Assembly: GCA_935421135.1 (NCBI GenBank)
Contig: OW285189.1
Coordinates: 12,359,072-12,423,071 of the forward strand
Length of the DNA stretch: 64,000 bases
Origin: Bugulina stolonifera
Taxonomy: Eukaryota; Bryozoa; Gymnolaemata; Cheilostomatida; Bugulidae
Reading direction: 5' to 3'
Position numbers and translations under genes: made by a program. The notes beneath the pieces were generated by a model. That model was not told the DNA's origin, made no database searches, and saw nothing but the letters and a program-made list of their open reading frames with translations. Below, piece after piece: positions 1-13,000 of this stretch. How positions within the stretch are numbered: the stretch's first letter is position 1; every line of letters begins with the position of its first letter.

Positions 1-260
1 ACTGGGTTCACAGTTTATTGAACTGTATTGTGTTTTGTAGTAGTGCATGCCTGAACATCTTGGCATGGTGGAGCATGTTCCAAAGTTGTGTGAACTGCTA
101 TGTCATTTTCTATTATTTCAGATAGTATAACAATATTTTGGTAATCTATATTGCAGTAAACACATAATAAGTCAGCGTGTAGTTACACATGCATGTACAT
201 GTATATGAAGTGTTTGAGTCTTATAATACATTGTATAATGCTCTCTATGTTGTTCTTCAG

Positions 261-3200
261 CAGCGGACAGGGTCTATGTGGTAGACATACACATCCCGGG
301 TAATAACTCCGACTCCTCAACCAGTCAGTCATGTGACATGGCCGTTCCCCCTGCCTCTTTACCTCCTCCACACAGATCTCAGTCTCCCTCCAAGTCTGCT
401 CTTGCTTATGCCAGAGATGGGGTTGTTCCTACACATACCAGAGATGATGCTGTTCCTCCGTATACCAGAGATGGTGCTGGGAGAGGGGATAGACGATTTC
501 CTGTACACCAAAGCTTACCGAACCATGCAATGAGTTCGTTCAACTCTGTAAGTTTCCAGGAAATAATAAGCATACAGTTGTAGTATTGTACCAGGTGTAT
601 ACAGATGGCATTTAAAACACCCACAATTAGGCCTACACCAGTCATCACTACTACTATCCGTTCAACTCCACACAGAATAGCTAAGCAAACTCAGTAGCCT
701 GCACTCTAGTCACCTGTGAGCTATAGTTCAGATTACAGCTCACTATGCTATCATCTCAGATGTAGGTTAGGCTATATGTTATTCCGTAGTTGCTACAGTG
801 TTATTAGGTAGGCAAGTCGAGTGGCCACTGGCCAGGAAATGCAGAGATCTGCTTGTATACACACAAATACAATATCACCTGATTCACTGTTACCTTGTAC
901 TGACACTGTACGAAGGTGAGCTGCCTTTGCAGGTATGAGGTCACTGTGTGCATGTATCGTGTTGGCTGGCAGTGAATAATCACATCTATGACCCTTGTAC
1001 AGTGCATACTGTATGATAGATGGTATCTAGTGATGACCACACAACTCTGATCACCTGATTAGTATATGCTATATTACATAATGCATCAAGTATTAAGTAG
1101 GCTACATATATAACATGTTGGCCTATATTGCCCTAGAGAATATAGAAATGTTGCCTTATACCCACATGTGCATTGGTAGTAGTTCGTATGAAATTACCTA
1201 GGGATATCAGTGTTACATGTGTTCAATTATAGGCTAGGTGAAAGTGCTTGGAGTTGTTCTCTCAATGAATCGTACTATAATGGGAAGACAAGTCCAAAAA
1301 TACGAATGATATATTCCGTTTTTGCAAAAATTTAAACATTACAAAAACTTCTTGCTTCTAGGGTATGGAGGTAGCTTATACATTGTGTATATCTGTTCAT
1401 ACAACCATATGCTTGTTGATATTTAGGCATAGGAACTGTCTGCTACGAGAAGAAACCACCAAATAAACCGAACAGCCTGCATCTGGTCATACATGTATTA
1501 GGCCTGTAGGCTGTATCTCAGGGAACCTGACACCATGCTGATTATTGTTGTAGAGGGCGAGTTCATCAGGTTCTGAGACTAGGGGTGCTGCGGCCCCCAA
1601 AGCTAAACTAAGTTTATCAGCTACTGTGCAGTCCTCTAAGGCTATCAGTCCTGCTGCTCTATCACAGACTACCATGGACCCCAGAACAGTTGAACAACTA
1701 AGGTCCAATATGCAGGTAAGGTTATGCACATGTATTACAATATTTTCGTCGCCTACAATGCTATTTTGAGCTAGTCCGTTAGATGGCTAGCTATTGCATT
1801 GGGAGTTGTCAACTCAGTAAGAATAAGAGAGGACAACTTTGTAGTAGAGTTAAAATGAATTCTTTGTACTGATGGTGATAATTAAATATTGATGTGTATA
1901 CCTGCAGTTTATAATCTAGTGGTTAATATTATTCTGGGTTGTTGCAGAGGTTGTTGGCAATGAGGAAGGAGAACATACGAGACACACAATCACTTAGTGA
2001 TACCGAGAGTGTACTCAGTGATGTGAGAAGTAGAGGATCATCGGGAAGTCGTGTTTCCTTCAATCCACGAGTAGCCATTGCTACCCATAACTATCCGAGT
2101 AAGCAAGTTGACAGTACGATAATTTAACGGTGGTGATTGTTCTAGTAGAAAGTTGTACTTGGGCTATTTACTCGCATATTTTCCCTATTTTAAGAGATAG
2201 CTCTAGCTAATTTTATGATCTTGTGAATTTTCTAACCTTACCACATGAGGTTGTGAATAGGAAGTAGACCAAATGATATTTTGCTTTTAGTGTTCGAGAA
2301 TAAACCTATAGAGAAAACAACTCTAAAGAATTCAGCTTCAGTTGTAATGTTGTGTGTATTAGTACTAGGTGCTGTCGGAGGTAGATCCAGTGGAAGTGAC
2401 TCATCATCCTATATACATAAGCGTGATCCTCCGTCCCACAGCTCCCTCTACAGTGAAGTACCGCCTCGTACGAGACGACAGCGTGCTGCCAGACCAGATA
2501 CTCTCAGTCACATTCCTAAGAGTAGACCCCCACCACCACCTGTACCACCAAAGCCTTCCCTAACAACCCAGAGGGCCCTGGAAGAGCTTCACCAGCAGGA
2601 GCTGTATATCAAACAGCAGCATCAGGAGGCCATTTACAAGCAGCAGCAGCAGTTGCAGCGTCAGCTGGCTAGGAGTGAACTCACTGTTAAGGTGAGAGGA
2701 AAACAATTCCATCTTCCGCAGTACTTTTCTTTTTGTCTCATCAAAAAATAGTGAACATTCATATATATATATAGTCTCGCATTACGCTGTGTTGATGTCC
2801 AAAGTACACGTAGTATTCTTGAGTTGTAGCCTCATCTATGTGCACTGCATCTGGTAGGAAACGCAGGCTATAGGAGGAGTCCCGTTATATATTGCAATGT
2901 GTTGTAGTCATTGACACTGGATGATCGGGCCGGTCGTGGAGCCCCCAACTACGCACTCACTGTCAGAGCTTCTGATACTCTGGACTCTAAGCTTAGCCCA
3001 AGAGCTTACCCATCAGTAGCCCCTAGACCTTCAAGGGTGGCCACCAGTGAGCGATCTGCTTTTCAGAAGGTCAGTCCTGATGCTATGAATCCCTCCTCGC
3101 CACTAAACTTCTACTCCACCAGAAACTACAATGAGAATAATAATAACAACAGGAAGCCGCCTGCTGTTAATGGTGCTAATGGTGCGGCAGCAAATAGCAG

Positions 3201-4061
3201 AACGGCATCGACTGTGTGAGTTTACCCTTTTAAATGTCTTTTTCTTTTAAGTTTTGTGGCTTGTTTGGCACATTGATATACGGATACTTGATATTTACCT
3301 TTGAACCAACGGATGATTATTTCAGTCGTCTAACATCGCTATAATTTGTAGAATATTATCTTTAGTCAGGAGTTTTGTCTATGATAAACCTTTTATATTT
3401 ATGTTGGAATAGCCAATCATGCAAGAGATTATAGATATTTGATAATTCAATGTTTATGGAAGTGTAAAGTTCATAACATAACTTTTTCATTACGCTAGAT
3501 GCTAATGTATCATTCCATTGGATAATGTTCATTTACTGGTGGCCATTATGGCTAATTGTATAGTCGTTGAAAGGTCGATTATATTATGATGTGCATTGAT
3601 TCTTAGCTACCAGCAAGTATGCATTGATGTTTAGCTACCTGCGCAGACTATCTACAGGCTAGACCTAGGCTAGACAGTCATTCCATGCGGAGATCTTCTT
3701 TTGCGCTAATCCAATTACGTCTCTACTTTTTGCACATCGTCTACCTCAACTGAGTCGTGCCGAGAGGAATATAACTGACAAGATGTCTGACCCTGAGCAC
3801 TGCTTAGCCGCTTCAAATCCGAGTGTTAACAATGCTCTGCGTACAATGACATTTCTAGCTCTACGTTTTTCTTATGACAGCCCTGGGACCAGACCAGTTC
3901 CAGCTCCACGCAGGCTCTCCAGACCAGCAACCCAAGAGAACTCTGTACCCCAGTCTAGATCGTGTAGTGTTCCACCGACAATGAGGTCTTGGTTCCAAGT
4001 TGGCAGAGAGCTCAATGTCGATGACGGTCTGTCTGTTCGTTCTGCTTCCATACAATCACTG
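261..4061 (+). CDS. N-terminal low-complexity exons of the RGS12-like gene
   Basis: Six exons (261-547, 1554-1715, 1948-2098, 2369-2691, 2908-3215, 3881-4061) with exit phases 0, 0, 1, 0, 2, 0. The protein is rich in Ser, Pro, Arg and Gln. The first exon starts DRVYVVDI, which could be the end of a folded domain (possibly PTB), followed by near-repeats built on YTRDGA. The fourth holds a proline run (RPPPPPVPPKP, an SH3-type ligand) and then a Gln-rich amphipathic stretch with KQQHQEAIYKQQQQ, likely coiled coil. The fifth has an Asn run encoded by AAT/AAC. No enzymatic domain is seen. Such linkers are typical between PTB and RGS in RGS12, so a scaffold role is likely but inferred. Confidence 0.7.
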
Positions 4062-7000
4062 GTGAGTTTATTAAAGTAGTAATATAATAGGTAATAGCAT
4101 GTGATAGCTTATATACAGTGAAGGTAGGTGGCTCACTAATATCTACATGTAGTTTGCTGTTAGTATTATTAGCTTCATGCACTTAGGCTAATTGTCATTA
4201 CTTTTACTCTCGTTAGACACAATCATGTTCTACTCTCATACTCTATAGTTGTATTAGATATAACTTAGTTATTGTTAGTAAAGGGTATGTGTAGATATAC
4301 ATGTAGTGTATCTTCATAGATCTTATATTATAACATGTCTAATATGGGAAAATTCAGTGTATTACAGGAAAAGACAACTCTTAGTTTAAGTGATATGCAT
4401 ATAATTATGTTGTAATTTGTATTGTATGCTACAATATATAGTATTATGCTATTGTGCTATACTATATTTATTTAGCCCGTATTTAGCCAACTATAATATG
4501 GATGGGGCTATTAGAATATTTGGTATAGATGTATTTATTATTGTAATAGTGATAGTTGTATTTTATATAAACATTTTAGTTGTTTCGTAATAGCTGTAGA
4601 CATGGGGCTGTTGGTAGTGGGTAACCTTGTACTATCATTGATAGAGTATAAATATTGGTATAGTTTAGATAAGGTGGTCTCAGTGTTTGATACTGGGTGC
4701 AGAGATTGGTGTTGGCACATGTTATTGTTGATAAGGCACATCCCACACACTCTACTACACTGTTTGTCTACAGTCTGGTAATTCTCTGCTCAGTGTCTGG
4801 GTGCATAGTCTGCATGTGTTACTCATTGGAACGTGGTGCTAGAGGTTTCTGTTGATTGATGTAATAGTATCTATGACCTAGTAGGCACCATGTCTTCCTA
4901 CTGCAACTCCTGCTCCTTCTGGCCTGACAGATATCTGGTAAGTATAACTTGCCATTAGAGTTATATATACTCGTATTTCAATGGTTTTATCTTACCTTCA
5001 CGTTTGTAGCAACTGCGACTTATATTTGCTCACAATTTGATGCAGCACTCGGCACTCGTACTTGCAGGGAAATTGTTGATTATAGTTGATGGTTAATGCC
5101 CTTCCTCATAGTCGATGGCAAAGTGTAGTATTAAAGGAATTTTTATCAATTTCAACCTCACAGGTGGAGCTGTGCTACTGCAACATGCAGAGGTGCTGAG
5201 ATGATTGAGACAGTTTTACGTTATGCTACACTTTTTATAGGATGCAGTTTTTCTTTTTTGTGCTGATGATCCTATAGCAATGTACTGATTATATTTACTA
5301 TAGAGATTCTACTTTGTATAAATTACCTTCTATCATTATCAGCAGTATTGGGGGGCTGAAGGCATCTACATGTAAGTAGGCACTAGAAAGTTGTTCTCTC
5401 TGCTCGTGTTACATGCAATTCTGACACATTGTTTTTTGTTTCTTTCATTTATCCAATGAGCCGAAGAAATTGTGAAGTTGAATTGGAATTGTTTAAAATG
5501 TGTAATCACTGAGGACCACATACAAAGAATTTAGTGTATTCATTCACAAATTCATATTGAATTTTACATTTTACGTGAATCAGTTGAATACAATAGGCAT
5601 TTTGTTTGCGTTTAGGTTAGTGGACACATAGGCTGAGTTTAGTCTATAGATTTTCTATATTATCATGCAAGTTGTGTAGATAGAATAGAAGTCTTTTTAA
5701 AATTACTGGCATTGTGAAATAGACAATAATATAGTAATATACTAGCAGTAGGGGGTTAGGAGTGGAGAGGTACACACTACCGCACCTCCAGTGCTAATGC
5801 ATAGCAGCAGTACTTAGTCATTTAATTAGCTCATGAGCTACACTCTGCGGATATAGACAGTTACATATGAGAGATCACTATCACCAGCTATATACACATC
5901 TTACACACCAGTATCTGTCATCATACACTCATGTGGATTACTATTACGCACCACGCTTATGCTGCCGCTGATGCTCCGTAAAGCTATGATGGATGTGGGG
6001 CCCCGGCCTGGTGCCCCACAGCCTGACGAAGCTTTTACTCGGATTTTAAATATTGTTCTCTCACCTGATTCACCGATTTATGATTTATCTGTACCTAAGC
6101 GTCGCGCTGCCAGGAAATCAGTGGCTGCTGCTGATAAACCAGAAAATGCAAGGAATGGAATAACTGTGAACACCAGACCACAGGTTTGTGTTGTAATCAA
6201 TCAAGTTTCTAATACTTGTGCTTGACTGGGGGTACAATTGTTCAATACTCGAAGATCAAAACATGGAGTCACTATTTCACTGTTCACTGTCACATTCTCT
6301 ATAAAGGCTTCCAATTGATTAGTTTCAGTTGTACATATCTTATTGCAAATTTATGTTGAAAAGAGATGAGTTCAGGGTTTAAAAATCAGCTCTGTCTGAC
6401 AGCTGGGTCACTGTTGTATTCATATGTTTGTACCCATAGCTGGTGGTACACTGTGCTATTCACGTCTTTAGACTTGCGTTCTATTTTGTTCCACTCTGAA
6501 TCGCTGTTAGCCATGTGTGTTGGTAATGAAGTACAATTCTCTGCACTTGCTAATGGTCTATTATACGTTTACATATACCTTGCACATGTACATGTATCCA
6601 CATTGAATCAATTCACATGTGCCGTCCTTGCTTTTTACCAGCTAACCAGTTGCATCTAAAAGCAGCATCATTTGCTACTTTATTTGCACATGCTACACTA
6701 GATCATATTTTCAATTACCAGTATTTCCTGTTTTAGCTTATTGATTCAAGTTTCGAGCATCCAAAAAACACAAAATCTATTCTGCTTGTGTTTACCCTTT
6801 ACACACAGAGGCAAATATATGGATATGATAACTTTATTAAACAAATATATCATGTCTCCTGTCTCTTCTATAATGTGTATGTGGAACTCTTATAATGCTA
6901 CTAAATTCATCTAGCCTGCCTTCCAGGCATAGTTTCTGTAATAAGTACTTTTAAATTAGATGACTTATTCTCTCTCTGTACAGTATATTATGCTGTACCG

Positions 7001-10000
7001 AGAGAGAACCTAGATGTACATGTAGGCCAACATTCATTGCTACCCTTTGTAAACATATTTTTGATTGAGGTATATGTATTTTTTGACATACTGATTTGGT
7101 TACCAAACAAATTGCTTGCTATTGGTTGAGTTTGGCAGTTGTGGGAAGTGCAGGCGTTCCACCCAAACAAGAAGTCCAGAGTTTGAGTCCTCAGGGTCAC
7201 CAGTAATGTTAGGAAGGGTGTCCTATGATACCACAGAGGAACTTGGTCTTAGGAAGGGTATAATATCCTACATTACATAGGAACTTGGTCTTACGAAGGG
7301 TATCATATATACCACATTAGAACTCTGTCTTAGGAAGGGTATCCTTCATTACATAGGAACCAAGTCTTGCTTTAGCATGGGGAGGCTACTTAACCTCAGC
7401 TTGGATTGGTTAATCATTCAAAATTGAAATCAGGTCCCACAATGTGCTACTTAGTAATACCTTTTTTTCAAGTGAATTCGTTTTTGCTAATTTAACAATG
7501 GAATAGATGATTTGCATTGTTAAAACCTATTAATAACATTCTAGAATCTAATGAGTCTCTATCCCACAGGCATCTAAGTACGAATAGCATAAGTAGTTGT
7601 CGTACCTGTTGGAATCACCAGGGAATATTATAGCCTATGTACGAGTTATGAGTTTATACTACCTATAATTGACTTCTAAAGTTTAACCTTATGGTTATAC
7701 TGAATTCGAGTGAAGTGATAGTGTTAAATAATCTATATTCTTCAACTTGTTACGTTGAACTGTGTTTCCATGGTCTAGCTATCAAACCGCTTATTTTCAT
7801 TTTATGTAGGCCAATACAATAAGCCACGATATTCCGTATAACCTATACAATGTAGATTGACTGCTGACTTTATGCAAAAGTTTGACAATTCATCACGCTG
7901 CTTAGCTGATGGTGACAACAAAGGCTTAGACTCTTACTGCTTCTCCTACTTCTCCTGATACGCATAATCTATTATTTGTCGTGATTGTAAGACATAAACT
8001 CCAGCTATGCAGGTTCATTGAGCATATTCACATGTTATTCTATGATTGCCTATTAATTATCAGCGTTAGCGTTGGCATTTGTTCTTCTCATACATGCAAA
8101 CTCTCATGCTGCATGCAACATATTCTTGAGTCTATTCTGTGAAGCCTTCTCTCAGCGTGGTAGGGTCTTCACCTGCGTTTCTCTTCAAGCAATTATATTT
8201 CCTGTGATTCTCACCGTGTACACACCAATTATGTCTTAAAATCCTTACATTAACATCGGTCCATTATTCCATAAAATACTTGCTGGTGTCAAAATTTGTT
8301 GTCAGCTTGTAGTGTTATGGTAGCATGGTTGCAAGGATACTATGTTTTAGTAAATGATCAACTTGAAATATGTTATATTTATGCTCCAATGGGAGTTGCC
8401 ATCCTTCAACTACATTTAGCTCAGAAGTTGTTCCCTCCTGCAAGAAAGTGTATGTAGAATAGAAACATAATTAGTACTATAAAACGAGATGTATGGAAAA
8501 AACTTCCTTGCTAAGTTATAATGACCCTATGTAGGGTGGTGCAGCACCCATAGTAACATAGTAGAAATTTAAATCCAATGTTCCAGTGAAACTTGCAATA
8601 TTGCTCTCTGGGAATTAATCAGGGCATTTTGTATAGATACATACATGTACATTGTAGGTATAACATTGAATTCAATTTGGAGTTGTTTGTCCTTTGACTC
8701 TTATGACTATTGATGTGAGCTACGTATGAGTATGACTGCATTATTATAGCTGGCCCACTGGTTACGTACTATTCCCTCTCCTTATGCTACTATTTTGTAG
8801 AACTGCAAATCTCTGAATTGTAGTAATACAATAATGTACCTACATGTACTTTCTATATGTGCCACTTCTTACACTGGAAACAGGTTAAAATAAATCCCAT
8901 AGTTTTCAACAATATACTAGAAATGAATGTTCTACATTGTGCATGCAGAATACAGCTTAACTATAATTAATATAATGTCGTAGAATTACGTAGAATTACA
9001 AGGACACACTCTTAGTTTACAGTGATACATACATAACGACGCTTTGGTTGCTATTTGGTTACAGAGTGATAGGTTGCACTGTTTATGTGTTCCACAGTGT
9101 TTAGAATATCTGCTGTAGGTAGAGTGCTGGTAAGTCTTTCTTGATAGAATAGTCTCTCTGGCCAATCTCTTATAGTTTGGTCTATTTCACTGAACAGTTT
9201 AGTGGGATCTCTTGTGGAGATGAGATTGTTGGTAAGGGTTTGTTCAACTTGAACCCTGGATATTGATTGACCCAGTCTAGATACTTGTATACACTATATA
9301 CTATATATCAGCAGAATAAGTATCAGTAGTAGCCTTTGAGTTATAGTTATGACATTAACTATATAGCGGGTGTTCCTAGCGACACCTCTAACTCGGTGAA
9401 TAGTTATTGGCTGGCATCTAGTTAATAAGGAATCTAATTACTATCTAGCCAACATTTCAATGTCTTTAAATCAATCGATGCCGTTGGTCCACTTTGAAGA
9501 ACCAAACTCTATCAGGCTTGAATACGAGTAATGACCTGGAAATGGAAAGCAATACTGGCAGGGTTCTCAAGCACTTGCTATTTATTATTCATATTCACGC
9601 TATGCTCCAACCTTGCTTGTTGATAGGCATATTACTGTGATTAGTACGCTGTGCTGCAAAGTGTCTGCAGGTGGTTTATAGGTGTGTGCAATGTATATGC
9701 ATACTACATGCTAGTTGGTTGCTAGCACTACGTCGTGCGCTGCTCCATGGTACGTATAGTAGCAGTGAGAGCAATGAGCACAATATGTTCAGCAGTCAAG
9801 TCGTTGTTTTTTAAGGTAAATCTCTTAAACTCTTCTAGTTTATATAGCTAGACCATGTGTCTATAACACACACATTAAGTAATACTGAATACAGGTAAGG
9901 TTCTATCAGATGATATAGGGTGCAGAGGACATTGTGTAAGACTACAAAGCCTGCTTCATATTTTATCCAATTCCTGGTGTATTCGTGCTCTGAGTTCGTT

Positions 10001-13000
10001 TCCTCTTGTATTTTAGTTCAAATTATTATAAATTGCATGCATTCTCACCTACTGTATTTCAACCATGTAGGCCTACAACTCCAATGTTTGACTTTTGAAC
10101 GAAACATAAAAATACATAGTTGTAGATTTCTATGCTGCAGTAAAAGTTATATTACAAAAAATCACATTCTTTTTCTCAGGGCATAGGCCTGCATATGAAT
10201 GTATACTTAGTATAATGATATAGCCTGTGTTCTTAGGCCGTGCATACCTACTTAGTATATTTTTACTTCTTGTTGTAGGACAGTTCATACACACCAGCTG
10301 AAGGAAGTAGTTCACAGTCTAATATAGCTGGAGGACTGCAGGACAAGTCTCTATCCTCCGAGGTAGGCGTTTACCCTGCACTATTATATTATACACTATG
10401 TAGATTTCCCATGTTCCCTTGTTATCTCTACTGTATACAAGTATTATACATTTTATCATATCGGTATGACAAGGTAGAGCAGTGTTTGCATGGGCTAGAG
10501 AAAGCAAGCGTTGAATTTTGTGGGGCTGAATTTAGATTGCTATCATAAAAATTATAATAGTCTGATCTTCACAGTTTAGTTTAGGTCATGTCATGATCTC
10601 CGAGGGGTGTTAGTACGCCCCCCCCCCTTACTGTTTTACTATATAAGGTGTATGTGCAAGTTCAGGCTTTCCTCTCAATGTATGAACAACTCCTACGGCT
10701 AACCAATCTGCCTACAATATTCAATGTATATATACTCAATTATTCCAAATATCTACATTGTATAAATTAATGTTCAGTACAGGTGAAAGAATTTCCTATA
10801 TGGGACATCCTTTTAAAGTACATGTAGGTAGTTGTCCAATTACATAATACCCTAAAGTGCTATATAATAATAATAATAATATATTATAGTGCGTCATATT
10901 ATTAGCTTATACAAGAGTATATGCACATAGTATATAATTATATACTTCCAATAAAATTATATGTTCTCTCCTCTTGGACTACCTTAACAGTAGGATACAT
11001 TGATTCTTGAAGCTGTAGTGAAATGAAGGAACACATTCTATAAGTTATTCTATTATGACTGGTAGTAGTATATTAGATTGTATGTGTTGTGAGTATATAG
11101 GACAAGGTTCACCAACCTCCACCTTCCAGCACACAAGTATATATACAATCAATAGTAAACAATTCTCTACTTATAATATTGTAATGGATTACTAGAATAT
11201 GTACATAATATATATGCATATATAATTATACATATTATACAGTATATTATTATATATTACATGTACACTGTATTTATATTCTACTGCATAATATGGTAGA
11301 CTAGGTGGTTATAATACTCATAGTATACATGTCTAGTGGGTCCACTTAGCCTTTACTTGGCTTCATCTCCCTGTCCTCTCCTTTGTATAACGTGTGAGCT
11401 GCAGTAATAGCTGGGTAATTCTGTCAAATAGAAACATGATTATACAGTCACAGGATAAAGTAATCATCAACTAAAGTTGGCTTAACTCCTCACTGAGAAT
11501 AATAAGTTTTATTCTCTCATATAACACGATAAAACATATCCATATCTATTTAGTAACTTCTTGAGTAAAATAGCTTACAGGCACATAATATATAGCTTAC
11601 AGGTACATAATTTATAGCTTACATGTACATCTATATATAGCTTACATGTACATGCAACATATTACAGTAGCTTACTGGCTAGAAATATTGAAAGGGCATA
11701 TATGCACATACATGCACAAACATAGTGGAAGGAAAGATGGTTCACTCAATAATAATATCCTATATTATCCTATATCACTATCATACCTAGGTTATATTCA
11801 CAATTCTATGTGTATAGTTATGTATAATGTAGTCTACTCACTCCCCTACCAACTATCAAGGTGGTTCCATAGTAAGTTTTACAGCCACACATGATTCCAA
11901 TCAGGAGTTGTCTTATGCATGCAACGAAAGGCGAAAGAGAGGATAACTTTGGGTGTGGCAATACATAGTCATTATAACACAGTCATGTAGCCTGAATCAA
12001 TAATATTATAATCATATACATTTCACGATGATAATGATGTGGTCAAGTCTCCATTTTCAGTTTGGTTATAGGCCTACCAGTAATACATGTAGCTATCCAG
12101 AGACATTACTTGTAAATATATATCTGTGCATAGAAGGACTTCAAGTTATTGTTTTAATACCAGCAGATGTATTTCCATATAAGCATATAACTTGTCATTT
12201 ATTATAATATAAGCCTACCAACGGTGTAGATCTAATGAAATTGGTAATATAACAGTTAGTATGTGCAACCCAATTCACTTCGCAGTGAATATTTTCAGAG
12301 ATGACACAACTCCTATCATACTGTCATACTACTTGCATGTTATAATTATAGCTGATTGTTGTTTGCATACTAATGCAATATACACTTCAGCTCTCATGAA
12401 ACTAATTTCAACTTTCACACTTATTACATCTTCAAGTCTTCTTCTAAACTTATTTAAGCAGAATATAAAATCAATAAGATTTCTGGCTCATTGGCTGCTC
12501 ATTGTACTCCACTAATGCGATATTATTATTCCTTATGTACAGATTGCAATTAACTGCTAGTACATTGCAATTACCTAAATATTCACAAGTTTATAAATTT
12601 GAATTAACCTCAAGACTTTAAACTAATCTTCATGTTTATAAGAGAATATAGAATTGATTACTAGTAGACCCACATATGAATTCTATAAGCTAGAACATCA
12701 AATGACACTTGTATCTGATGAGCATGTCGGTCTATCTTTGAATGAATAGACTTGATTTGCATTCTTATCATGGCAGTCTTATTGGTAGACGAATAATGAG
12801 CCCATTGAATAAATAACCTGCGTATTACCTGAACTCTATTGTCTTCTATATAAATAATATCATATAAAACATGAGCACATCCATATATCAGTTTTTGACG
12901 TCGACTAAACACTAATCAAACATCAGTCGGAGTAGGAACCTGCTCGGCGGCGGCTTTCCTCCGAACAAACCCATCCTGTTTAGAGCATGTGCAGTATGTA

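Larger units (their letters stand above)
6184..10278. other. Intronic stretch without shared exons
   Basis: Apart from the short candidate exon at 9774, no coding segment is convincing here. It holds an imperfect 50-bp tandem repeat (7195-7370) next to a tRNA-like B box, and otherwise unremarkable AT-rich DNA with TACATGTA palindromes. Open frames of 60-97 codons (for example 6366-6659 and 9920-10186) lack codon bias, splice borders or recognisable motifs. Confidence 0.6.

Noticed and set aside
1487..1729. 80-codon - strand frame
   Set aside because: Shadow of the + exon 1554-1715, whose phase fits its neighbours.
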